A stretch of 64,000 nt of DNA from Rhizobium sp. BK602. Lineage in GTDB: Bacteria > Pseudomonadota > Alphaproteobacteria > Rhizobiales > Rhizobiaceae. This document shows positions 1 to 10,595 of this stretch, in pieces. Position numbers and translations under genes: made by a program. The notes under the pieces are model-generated. The model was given only the letters and a program-made list of their open reading frames with translations. It searched no databases and was not told where the DNA came from. Position 1 is the first letter of the stretch. Each line of letters opens with the position of its first letter. The DNA is taken from NCBI RefSeq assembly GCF_014195095.1, contig NZ_JACIBC010000007.1, positions 290,048 through 354,047 of the forward strand, written 5' to 3'.

Positions 1-449
1 TTGCCTTCGCCGGCCATCCAGTCCGTCAGGTTGCGGACCTGCTTGTAGCGCCAATGGGTGCCGATCAGGTCGGAATCGTTGACCCAGCCGTCATAGAGGT
101 TCTGGCCGGTCTGCATCTGCGTCTGGATCTTCTCGACGACGTCGCCTTCCTGAATGACGTCGTGGGTGACCTTGATGCCGGTGATGGCGGTGAAGGCCGG
201 GGCGAGAACCTGCGATTCATACTGGTGCGTCGTCAGGGTTTCCGAGACGACCTTGATTTCCATGCCCTGGAAAGGCTTGGCCGCATCCACGAACCACTGC
301 ATTTCCTTTTCCTGGTCGGCGCGCGAGAGCGTCGAGAGATCGCCGATCTCCTTGTCCAGGAATGTCTTTGCTTCGTTCATGCCGGCATGCGCCGTGCCGG
401 CCAAGGCCAGCAGGGCAACTGCCGTCGTAGTCAAGAGATGCCGTCGCAT
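1..449 (-). CDS. glpV: Glycerol ABC transporter substrate-binding protein, partial
   Basis: Periplasmic binding protein expected to deliver glycerol to the GlpPQ permease. The reading frame begins with a basic and hydrophobic signal peptide (MRRHLLTTTAVALLALAGTA, then HAG) and continues in frame to the window edge, so only about 149 N-terminal residues are present. The mature start is rich in charged helix residues and contains a stretch around WVNDSDLIGTHWRY that suits the ABC-sugar-type solute-binding fold. A strong GGGAGGAA ribosome site lies 4 bases upstream of the ATG. It is the last visible gene of the operon, 123 bases after glpU. Assignment rests on gene order matching the rhizobial glpSTPQUV operon; the C-terminal half is outside the window. 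Confidence 0.85.
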   Translation of the reverse strand, partial: MRRHLLTTTAVALLALAGTAHAGMNEAKTFLDKEIGDLSTLSRADQEKEMQWFVDAAKPFQGMEIKVVSETLTTHQYESQVLAPAFTAITGIKVTHDVIQEGDVVEKIQTQMQTGQNLYDGWVNDSDLIGTHWRYKQVRNLTDWMAGEG

Positions 450-486
450 ATATTCCTCCCTACAGGTTGCGAGTGCATTGTCAGCC

Positions 487-502
487 GGCCGGATCTCCGG
501 CC
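487..502. other. Short GC hairpin in the glpU-glpV gap
   Basis: GGCCGGA and TCCGGCC face each other with a 2-base centre, in the 123-base gap between the glpU stop and the glpV start. There is no T-run, so it is more likely an mRNA-stabilising or attenuating hairpin than a terminator. Raised expression of a binding-protein gene relative to its permeases is common in ABC operons; its role here is inference. Confidence 0.35.
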
Positions 503-572
503 ATCTGTATCGGCTTGTCTTACTGCGCCGTGTGCCGGATGGGCCTGGGCGCCGTAACTCCTTGAAACCGCG

Positions 573-860
573 TCAGACCAGGCGAAAGACGCCGATGGCG
601 TAGACCACGGAGAGGGCAAGCGCCCACCACAGGTTAGGTCCCACGAGACCCAGCCATGCGATATGGATGAAGGCGGCGCCGAGCAGCGAAATGAACAGCC
701 GGTCGCCGCGCGTCGTTTCGAAATGCAGGATGCCGACCCGTGGATTGCCGCCGGGCGAGACATATTCCCAGACGGCCATGCCGATCAGCAGTGCCAGGAT
801 GGTCACGAAGAACAGCACCGTCGGCAGTGTCCAGGCCATCCAGGAGAAGTCGGTATTCAT
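573..860 (-). CDS. glpU: Small integral membrane protein of the glycerol ABC operon (DUF2160 type)
   Basis: A 95-residue protein with three hydrophobic segments: about residues 7-30 (LPTVLFFVTILALLIGMAVW), 55-72 and 77-94. Residues 33-55 form a short polar loop (EYVSPGGNPRVGILHFETTR). Length and topology match the small DUF2160 membrane protein found in rhizobial glycerol transporter operons as GlpU. Its role is not established; it probably sits in the inner membrane with GlpP and GlpQ. It starts 11 bases after the glpQ stop. The start chosen is MNTDFSW, preceded by GGGAGACCATC. Confidence 0.85.
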   Translation of the reverse strand: MNTDFSWMAWTLPTVLFFVTILALLIGMAVWEYVSPGGNPRVGILHFETTRGDRLFISLLGAAFIHIAWLGLVGPNLWWALALSVVYAIGVFRLV

Positions 861-871
861 GATGGTCTCCC

Positions 872-2664
<1,793 letters not shown>

Positions 2665-2666
2665 GA

Positions 2667-3737
<1,071 letters not shown>

Positions 3738-3749
3738 GGCCGTGTCTCC

Positions 3750-4832
3750 TCAGGCGGCCCGTTGCAGGGCAGGTGTGACCGCGGCGCCATCGGTGTCGAA
3801 CACCATGATGTGGCGCGGGTCGATGTAGATGCTGATCGCGTCGTCGACATCGATGTCCTCGACGCCCTGGGTCAGCATCACCCAACGATGGCCGGAAAAA
3901 TCGATATGGATGAAGCTCTCGGAGCCGGTGATTTCGGTCACCATCACGCGCGCCGGTGCGGCGACGGCTTCCGGCGTCTGCGGCGCCAGCGCCAGGTGAT
4001 GCGGCTGGAAGGCGATCGTATAGGAGCCGTCGGTCCGCGCCTCTAGGCCGTTCGGCACGGGCAGGCGGATATTGCCGTCGAGCACGAATTCCTTGCCGCG
4101 CTTGTCGACGGCGATGATGTTGAGCGGCGGATCGGCGAAGGTGGTGGCGGTGATCAGATCCTTGGGACTGCGGAACACGTCGATCGTCGGGCCGAACTGG
4201 GTGATGCGGCCCTGCGAGAGCGTCGCGGTATTGCCGCCGAGAAGCAGCGCTTCCGACGGCTCGGTGGTCGCATAGACGAAGATTGCGCCGGATTCGGCGA
4301 AGATTTTCGGCAGTTCGGCGCGCAGTTCCTCGCGCAGCTTGTAGTCCAGGTTGGCGAGCGGCTCGTCGAGCAGCACCAGGCCGGCCTTCTTGACGATGGC
4401 GCGGGCGAGCGCCGTGCGCTGCTGCTGGCCGCCGGAAAGGCTGAGCGGCAGGCGATCGAGGAAGGGGCCGAGCCGAAGGAGATCGGCGGCTTGTTTCACT
4501 TCCTTGTCGATAATCGCTGCGCTTTTACCGCTCAGCCGCATGGGCGAGGCGATGTTGTCATAGACTGTCATCGCCGGGTAGTTGATGAACTGCTGGTAGA
4601 CCATGGCGACGTTGCGGCGCTGTACGGGCTGGCCCGTCACGTCATGGCCGTCGACATGGATCGTGCCGGTCGTCGGCTTGTCGAGGCCCGCCATCAGCCG
4701 CATCAGCGAGGTCTTGCCCGAAAGCGTCGGTCCCAGCAGGACGTTCAGCGTGCCGCGCTGCAGCGTCAGGTTCGTTTCCGCGATATGCGTTTCGCCGCTG
4801 ACCGATTTCGACACGTTTCTGAGTTCAAGCAC
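3750..4832 (-). CDS. glpS: Glycerol ABC transporter ATPase lacking the switch histidine
   Basis: A 360-residue MalK-type ATPase. Walker A is GPTLSGKT at 34-41, the signature LSGGQ is at 132-136 and Walker B LLDEP at 154-158. The switch-region motif that is usually VTHDxxEA reads ATTEPSEA, putting Thr190 where the catalytic histidine belongs. Residues from about 230 on form the C-terminal regulatory domain. Translation starts at GTG, with AAGGAG 7 bases upstream. It is the first gene of the glycerol operon; glpD and glpR, which precede it in some rhizobia, are not present upstream in this window. Confidence 0.92.
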   Translation of the reverse strand: MLELRNVSKSVSGETHIAETNLTLQRGTLNVLLGPTLSGKTSLMRLMAGLDKPTTGTIHVDGHDVTGQPVQRRNVAMVYQQFINYPAMTVYDNIASPMRLSGKSAAIIDKEVKQAADLLRLGPFLDRLPLSLSGGQQQRTALARAIVKKAGLVLLDEPLANLDYKLREELRAELPKIFAESGAIFVYATTEPSEALLLGGNTATLSQGRITQFGPTIDVFRSPKDLITATTFADPPLNIIAVDKRGKEFVLDGNIRLPVPNGLEARTDGSYTIAFQPHHLALAPQTPEAVAAPARVMVTEITGSESFIHIDFSGHRWVMLTQGVEDIDVDDAISIYIDPRHIMVFDTDGAAVTPALQRAA

Positions 4833-5211
4833 GATAGGCTCCTTCTACGCGCCGCATGCCGGAGCCGCGACGGACTGCTGGCCGCAAGGCCCGTTTGTTG
4901 CCCACTGAATGGCGATCGGCAGCGTCACGGGGCGATGCCTTCGGCCAAAACCGGCATAGGGGCAGAATGCCGTGTGTTTTCAACAAATTGATAGAAATTA
5001 AATAGGCGAGCAGACGCGAATTGCCGTGATCCGCATGCGGCCGATTCGCGCCGCGGACGATCGTGGCGGACAGGCGTTACGCCATGCGAAACGGAGGTGC
5101 TCATTTGCTCTTGAAGGATACGGCAAGCCTGCTCGACAGGGTTGCGGCCTGCGGCGCAACCGATGCCGTCTGTCTTGTCGTTTCGAGCTTTGGACAATGA
5201 TCTCTCCCCCT
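4833..5211 (-). other. Long leader region upstream of glpS
   Basis: No confident gene lies here. If the promoter at 5254-5281 drives glpS, this is an untranslated leader of about 415 bases. On the minus strand it contains a 90-codon frame at 4925-5197 with a TTG start preceded by GGGGGAG. Its product is rich in Arg, Ser and Pro and resembles no family I recognise, so it is not called as a gene. No riboswitch class was recognised. Confidence 0.4.
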
Positions 5212-5246
5212 GTTTCGGTTTCTACCCCTCAAGCTAAAACCGAAAC
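5212..5246 (-). promoter_or_regulatory. Candidate operator of the glp operon
   Basis: A perfect 10-base inverted repeat, GTTTCGGTTT at 5212-5221 and AAACCGAAAC at 5237-5246, separated by 15 bases. It lies just downstream of the predicted start of transcription, a position suited to a repressor. A related AAACGAAA occurs at 5280-5287. A DeoR-type GlpR repressor is the natural candidate because it controls this operon type in rhizobia; which protein binds here is inference. Confidence 0.5.
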
Positions 5247-5253
5247 TATAATG

Positions 5254-5281
5254 ACGATAAATGAAGCTAAAGGAATGTCAA
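5254..5281 (-). promoter_or_regulatory. Candidate promoter of the glp operon
   Basis: On the minus strand a perfect TTGACA (5276-5281) is followed after 16 bases by TATCGT (5254-5259), which matches 4 of 6 consensus -10 positions. Transcription would begin near 5247, immediately ahead of the inverted repeat at 5212-5246. It is the best promoter-like match between 4833 and 5650. Confidence 0.45.
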
Positions 5282-5553
5282 ACGAAAATTCAGCGAATCC
5301 CGATTGCCCGCCGAAAGCCGTATCAGCGGACGATAGTGCCGCAGGCGGCGGTGAAATCGGTAAACGCTTGATCGGGATTGGAAATGCTCGAAATCCTTGC
5401 GTCAAACCCGGAAAATAAGGCCATGGTTTCGGGTTTCCCTTGCCGTCTTGTCAGCATGACGGGTGCGAGATTTGCCGACGAGAGCGGCTATTTCGCCATT
5501 CGAAAGGGCTGCCTTTGTGCCGTGCGTGGCCGAAACCGTGGGGCGGGCTTGGA

Positions 5554-5653
5554 GCGGTTCAATGTTTCCTGGAATCATTGAACCGCCCAATCTCTTTGTT
5601 GTGACGCAATTCTGGACGGAAAACCGCCGCGCACTTTTCCTGCTATTGCTTTA
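5554..5653. repeat. Composite intergenic repeat, copy 1
   Basis: Two parts. First, a hairpin with arms GCGGTTCAATG (5554-5564) and CATTGAACCGC (5576-5586). Second, a conserved tail at 5603-5653 containing GGACGGAAAACCGC, then GCGCACTTTTCCTG and ending ATTGCTTTA. The final TTA is, on the minus strand, the TAA stop of the zntB-like gene. A second copy with the same two-part layout lies at 47512-47613. Short repeats of this kind are common between genes in rhizobia. The hairpin may also act as the zntB 3' end. Confidence 0.75.
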
Positions 5654-6697
5654 GAGCCAATTGATGCGTTTGAGCACCCAAAGCGTCGCGATCGAGGTGA
5701 TCGTGACGAAGGCGACGATGACGATGAAGGCCCAGGTGTCGTTGACGCCGGGGATGCCGCCGACATTCATGCCGAAAAGGCCGGCCACCACGCTCGGCGG
5801 CAGCAGCAGAGCCGCCAGCGCCGCCAGGCGGTTGGAATTGCGGGCGATGCGCTCGCTGATGACGGTCGACAGGTCGTCATGCAGGATGCTGGTGCGGTCG
5901 CGGATGGCGTCGAGATATTCGATGTAGCGCATCAGCTTGTCGATGACCTCGCGCATGCGCAGCTTGTCGCGTTCGGCAAGCCAGGGCGCATCGTCATGCT
6001 CGATGCGGTTCAGCGCGTCGCGCTGCGGGGCGAGATAGCGGCGAAGCTGCACGGCGCGCCGGCGCAGCAGCTTCAGCCGTCCGCGCACCTCGCCCGCCTC
6101 GCCATGAAAGATCAGCTCGTCGAGCTCATCCACCTCTTCGTCCATGGCATCGAGGACCGGTTCGAGATCGCGCACCAGCTTGTCGCCGATCAGGGCCAGC
6201 AGGTCGCCGGAGCGCTGTGGCCCCTTCTTCTTTTCCAAGGACAGGCGGATATCGCGCAGCGCCGTGATGTAATGGCCGCTATCGCGCAAGGAGATGATGC
6301 GATCGGTGTCGATCCAGAGATGCAGGGGCACAAGGTCGATATCGGCGGGCTTCTGCGTCACGCCGTCCGGCGAGGTCGCGCAGACGCTGCGCAGGATGAT
6401 CAGCAGCCCGTCGCCCACCGGCTCGACGCGCGGGCGGGATTCTTCTTCCAGCAGGGCTTCGATGACGAAGGGGTCGAGGCCGCTCTTATGGGCGATCCAG
6501 TCGGCGGTGGCGGGATGGTCGCGTTCGAGGTGCAGCCAGATGACGCCCTCTCCGGGCTTCCAGGCGCAGACCTCCTCCATGGTGAGCTGCCGCTTGCAGC
6601 CGCCATGGCCGTCGAGCAGCGAGGCGAAGCGCAACCCCGGTTCGATGCCGTAGCTGACCGTCGAGGTGTCCGTTGCTTCCATGGCGCCTTGATCCAT
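5651..6697 (-). CDS. zntB: CorA/ZntB-family divalent cation transporter
   Basis: A 348-residue inner-membrane cation channel subunit, probably pentameric. The long N-terminal cytoplasmic domain (about 1-285) is rich in charged helices, including EVDELDELIFHGEAGEVRGR. Two C-terminal membrane helices follow, and the family GMN motif occurs as GMNVGGIPG just after the first helix. That extended motif resembles ZntB (zinc) more than Mg2+-type CorA, so zinc transport is the better guess; direction is not shown by sequence. The start chosen (MDQGAMEATD) has GGAGG 4 bases upstream; ATG at 6682 is an alternative. Its stop codon lies at the edge of an intergenic repeat. Confidence 0.8.
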   Translation of the reverse strand: MDQGAMEATDTSTVSYGIEPGLRFASLLDGHGGCKRQLTMEEVCAWKPGEGVIWLHLERDHPATADWIAHKSGLDPFVIEALLEEESRPRVEPVGDGLLIILRSVCATSPDGVTQKPADIDLVPLHLWIDTDRIISLRDSGHYITALRDIRLSLEKKKGPQRSGDLLALIGDKLVRDLEPVLDAMDEEVDELDELIFHGEAGEVRGRLKLLRRRAVQLRRYLAPQRDALNRIEHDDAPWLAERDKLRMREVIDKLMRYIEYLDAIRDRTSILHDDLSTVISERIARNSNRLAALAALLLPPSVVAGLFGMNVGGIPGVNDTWAFIVIVAFVTITSIATLWVLKRINWL

Positions 6698-6803
6698 CCA
6701 TCCTCCATGGCAGCAAAAAAGCGCAAGCAGCACAAGAGTTTGTGGCGTGCTGGCGATATTCTACCAGTTCGGATCAGGGTGGCAAGATGTCGGCGTCCTG
6801 CGA

Positions 6804-7202
6804 TCATTCAGGGGAATTGAAGACGGCTTCGATGTGGTGGCCATCCAGATCGATCACGAAGGCCGCAAAATAATGCGGCCCGTAATGGGGGCGGAGGCCG
6901 GGAGAGCCATTGTCCGTACCGCCGTGTTGGATAGCCACCTCATGAAAATTGATAATGGCTTGTCTGTTTGGGGCTGCCAAAGCCAGATGAAACCCAGGGC
7001 CAGGCGGCCGTTGACCTTCCGGACAAAACTTCAGAGCCAGTTTGTCGCCACCGCCGGCAATGCCATAGCCAACGGCCTGATCCATTTCTCCCGGTCTGAG
7101 ATCCTCCCAAACGCGAACATATCCGAGTGGGGCAAGAGCGGCGTCGTAGAATGCTGCCGCGCGTTCAATGTTGGAGACGCCGAAGGAAATATGATGAAGC
7201 AT
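6804..7202 (-). CDS. VOC (glyoxalase/dioxygenase fold) family protein
   Basis: A 132-residue single-gene vicinal-oxygen-chelate protein. It begins MLHHISFGVSNIERAAAFYD, the classic first beta-alpha unit with a metal-ligand histidine, and ends with FVIDLDGHHIEAVFN, where the last glutamate is the usual second-module metal ligand. Two such modules make a domain-sized protein that probably dimerises. Substrate cannot be read from the sequence; the family includes lyases, extradiol dioxygenases and antibiotic-binding proteins. It stands alone between the zntB-like gene and the sugar locus. Confidence 0.8.
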   Translation of the reverse strand: MLHHISFGVSNIERAAAFYDAALAPLGYVRVWEDLRPGEMDQAVGYGIAGGGDKLALKFCPEGQRPPGPGFHLALAAPNRQAIINFHEVAIQHGGTDNGSPGLRPHYGPHYFAAFVIDLDGHHIEAVFNSPE

Positions 7203-7362
7203 ATGTTCGGAAACTCCGTTTTCGGACCAATTCTCGCACGCATATGCAAGGCGAGACCATAGATTTCATTTACCAATATGGAAACCGTCCGCAGCAGCAA
7301 GCCTTCGGACGGTTCCAGATATCGATCTAAAAATGGTTACTATCGGTGGAGGCGGCCGGATA

Positions 7363-8004
<642 letters not shown>

Positions 8005-8028
8005 GATGATCCTCCTGAATTTTTTCGA

Positions 8029-9129
8029 TTAGCGGCCGAGTTTTCCGTCCACCAGCGATTCGGACAGAGGCGCCGGGCGTTCGGTTTTCGTCGTGATGGT
8101 GACGGTGCGGCCGGTGTCGGAGGCCGTCTGGAAGGCCTCCATGACCTCGAGCACATGCAGCGCCAGGCTGCCATTGGCGCGGTGCGGCCGGTTGGAGCGG
8201 ATGGCGTATGCGAGATCGGCGACGCCGAGAGAGCGGTAGTTGCCGTCGGCATAGGGGGCGGTGACCTCGCGTCCCTCGAACTGGCTGCCCTTCTTGAGGT
8301 ATTCGACCGTGCCGCCGAAATGGTTCGGATCGGGTACGATCAGTGTGCCCTCGGTGCCGTAGACCTCAAGCGGCACATGCTTGTGGCCGGCCACGTCGAA
8401 GCTCATGCCGATCTGGACGACGGCGCCGCTCTCAAAGGCCATGACGCCGGCCACATGGGTCGGCACATGCACGGGAATATGTTCGCCGTTGCGCGGCTCG
8501 CTGGTGATGATGCGCTCCTTGCGCGGCGTCACGGCAAAGCCGGCGACCTGCGAGACCGGGCCGAGCAGGTTGACGAGGTCGGTGATGTAATAAGGACCCA
8601 TGTCGAGCATCGGGCCGCCGCCGACTTCGTAATAGAAAGCCGGATTCGGATGCCAGCGCTCATGGCCGGGGCACATGAAGGTGGCGGTGCCGCCGACCGG
8701 GATGCCGATCGCGCCCTCGTCGATGATGGCGCGCGCCGTCTGGTGGCCGCCGCCGAGGAAGGTATCGGGTGCGGCGCCGATGCGCAGGCCCCTGGCGGCG
8801 GCCGCGTCCGCGAGCGTCTTGCCCTCGGCGAACGTGATGCCGAGCGGCTTCTCCGAATAGGTATGCTTGCCGGCCGCCAGCGCCTGGAGGCCGACGGCGA
8901 CATGCGCCTTCGGGATGGTCAGGTTGACGATGATCTCTATGGTGGGATCGGCGAACAGGGCCTCAATATCGACGGCTTTCAGGCCGAACTCGGTGGCCTT
9001 GGCCTCGGCGAGCTCACGGTTGAGATCGGCCACGCCTTTGATGTCGAGGATGGGAAAAGATTTCATCGCGGTGAGATAGGCGCCGGAAATGTTTCCGCAG
9101 CCGATAATGCCGATGCCGACCTTGTTCAT
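8029..9129 (-). CDS. Gfo/Idh/MocA-family sugar oxidoreductase
   Basis: A 366-residue NAD(P)-dependent oxidoreductase. The N-terminal Rossmann fold has GIIGCGNISGAYL at residues 7-19, followed by the family EKP motif in YSEKPLGITFAEG. The C-terminal alpha/beta domain carries GGGPMLDMGPYYITDLVNLLG, the usual substrate-side stretch. Paired with a ThuA-like protein this resembles ThuB, which oxidises a glycoside to its 3-keto form. It begins 40 bases after the ROK regulator stop and has GGAGGAAGCTT before the ATG, so the three minus-strand genes probably form one operon. Confidence 0.87.
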   Translation of the reverse strand: MNKVGIGIIGCGNISGAYLTAMKSFPILDIKGVADLNRELAEAKATEFGLKAVDIEALFADPTIEIIVNLTIPKAHVAVGLQALAAGKHTYSEKPLGITFAEGKTLADAAAARGLRIGAAPDTFLGGGHQTARAIIDEGAIGIPVGGTATFMCPGHERWHPNPAFYYEVGGGPMLDMGPYYITDLVNLLGPVSQVAGFAVTPRKERIITSEPRNGEHIPVHVPTHVAGVMAFESGAVVQIGMSFDVAGHKHVPLEVYGTEGTLIVPDPNHFGGTVEYLKKGSQFEGREVTAPYADGNYRSLGVADLAYAIRSNRPHRANGSLALHVLEVMEAFQTASDTGRTVTITTKTERPAPLSESLVDGKLGR

Positions 9130-9169
9130 AAGCTTCCTCCAGATGAATTGTCTTTGCTGTCCTGTGAAA

Positions 9170-10375
9170 TCAGAGCGCCGGTGCCGGTCCCGTCGTTCCC
9201 CAGGGCGATTCGTAGAGTTCGCGCAGCGCCACGACGGCGGCGCCCTGCGCCCAGGTCTCGTCGGTCGACTGGTCGAAGACCAGTTCGGTCACGCCCTGGA
9301 TCGACGGCGGGATGGCGAGCGAATAGGCCTCCCTCAGGCTGTCGAGGAAGGGCTGGCCGAGCGCCAGGCTGGAGCCGACGAGGATGACGCGCGGCGGTGC
9401 GAACAGCGTGACGATATTGGCAAGCGCCATGCCGCAGGCTTCTCCGGCGCGGATCGCCGCGCTGATCAGCGTATTGTCCTCGGCCGCGATCAGGGTCTGC
9501 GCATGCGCCATGCCGCGGCCGAGACGGATGGCTTCGGCGAAACGGCCGCCGCTCGGCTGATCGCCGAGAATGGCGCTTTCGCCGGCAAGGCTTGCCAGGC
9601 GGACGGTGCCCTGCGGTCCCATGCCGAGAACCAGGTCGCCGAGATTGTGGCTGAGGCCGCCGGCGCCGCGAAACAGCTGGCCGCCATGCAGAACGCCAAG
9701 CCCCAGCGTCTGCTCCAGCGATACCAGCACCATGTCGTCAAGATCTCGCGCCTTGCCGAACCAGTGATGGGCGAGCGTGATGGCATGCGCGTCGCTTTCG
9801 ACGATGGTGGTCACGCCCAGGCGTTCCGACATCTCCTTGGCGAAATCGACGCCGCTTTCGCGGAAGATCGGGCTTGAGCGCACATGGCCGGTGCGATGTT
9901 CGACGACGCCGGGAAGGCCGAGGCAGACCGAATCGATCTCGTCGAGCGCCAGGCCGGCATCGACGACGCAGCGGCGCACGCCGTCCTCGATGAGATCGGC
10001 GATGACGCTGATCGGCTGCCGGTCGACGCGCAGCGCCAGCGTCAGCGTGGACAAGACCTCGCCACGGAAATCGGTGACGACGAAGACCATGCGGTTGGCG
10101 GCGATCTTGGCGCCGACGACGCGGGCGGCATCCGGATTGAGCTCCAGCATGACGCGTGGCCGGCCGCGGGCGGCGGCCTCGCGCAGGTCGCCTTCCGTGC
10201 GTGCCAGGATCAGTCCGTCGTCGAGCAACGATGCAGTGATCGCCGACACCGTGGTGGTCGAAAGCTGGGTGCTTTCGCTGATTTCGATGCGCGCGATGGA
10301 GCCCGCCCGCCGGATCGTATCCAGCACGTTGAAGCGGTTTATCGCCCGCATAAGCTCGGGATCTGCTGTTTTCAT
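9170..10375 (-). CDS. ROK-family transcriptional regulator without the zinc motif
   Basis: A 401-residue regulator. Residues about 10-60 form a winged helix-turn-helix (NRFNVLDTIRRAGSIARIEI onward), followed by the sugar-kinase-like ROK fold. The region where most ROK proteins have a CxCGxxGC zinc site reads GLSHNLGDLVLGMGPQGTVR and contains no cysteine, so zinc binding is probably lost. It divides a divergent locus, facing the CUT1 ABC operon, and likely represses it until a sugar binds. The start used is MKTADPELM; an upstream GTG at 10456 would add 27 residues. Confidence 0.87.
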   Translation of the reverse strand: MKTADPELMRAINRFNVLDTIRRAGSIARIEISESTQLSTTTVSAITASLLDDGLILARTEGDLREAAARGRPRVMLELNPDAARVVGAKIAANRMVFVVTDFRGEVLSTLTLALRVDRQPISVIADLIEDGVRRCVVDAGLALDEIDSVCLGLPGVVEHRTGHVRSSPIFRESGVDFAKEMSERLGVTTIVESDAHAITLAHHWFGKARDLDDMVLVSLEQTLGLGVLHGGQLFRGAGGLSHNLGDLVLGMGPQGTVRLASLAGESAILGDQPSGGRFAEAIRLGRGMAHAQTLIAAEDNTLISAAIRAGEACGMALANIVTLFAPPRVILVGSSLALGQPFLDSLREAYSLAIPPSIQGVTELVFDQSTDETWAQGAAVVALRELYESPWGTTGPAPAL

Positions 10376-10487
10376 GAGAATGGTGCCGAATGATGAGTCC
10401 GTTCGGCCACGGCCTGATATTTTTGACGGGTTGCGAATTAAATAACCTATGGTCATTGCCCAATGTCAAGCCGTTTTAGGGGCTGTC

Positions 10488-10540
10488 TGCCGAAAATTTA
10501 GCAATGGCGGTTGACATTTCGGCAAAGCTCCGCTGAATTA
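10488..10540 (+). promoter_or_regulatory. Promoter and candidate operator of the CUT1 ABC operon
   Basis: A perfect TTGACA (10511-10516) is followed after 17 bases by TGAATT (10534-10539), a weak -10. An inverted repeat TGCCGAAA (10488-10495) / TTTCGGCA (10517-10524) straddles the -35 box, so a bound regulator would block polymerase. The adjacent ROK protein is the obvious candidate; this is inference. Confidence 0.5.
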
Positions 10541-10595
10541 TTCCGCATAAGGGAAAAAATATTGAGGCTCTTGGTTCCCTTGGGAGGAGAAAATC

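Noticed and set aside
4925..5197. A 90-codon minus-strand frame with TTG start and good ribosome site ahead of glpS
   Set aside because: No recognisable family and unusual composition; kept as a remark on the leader rather than called as a gene.
5026..5418. Plus-strand frame of 130 codons in the glpS upstream region
   Set aside because: It reads through the glp promoter and operator, and has no ribosome site or family resemblance.
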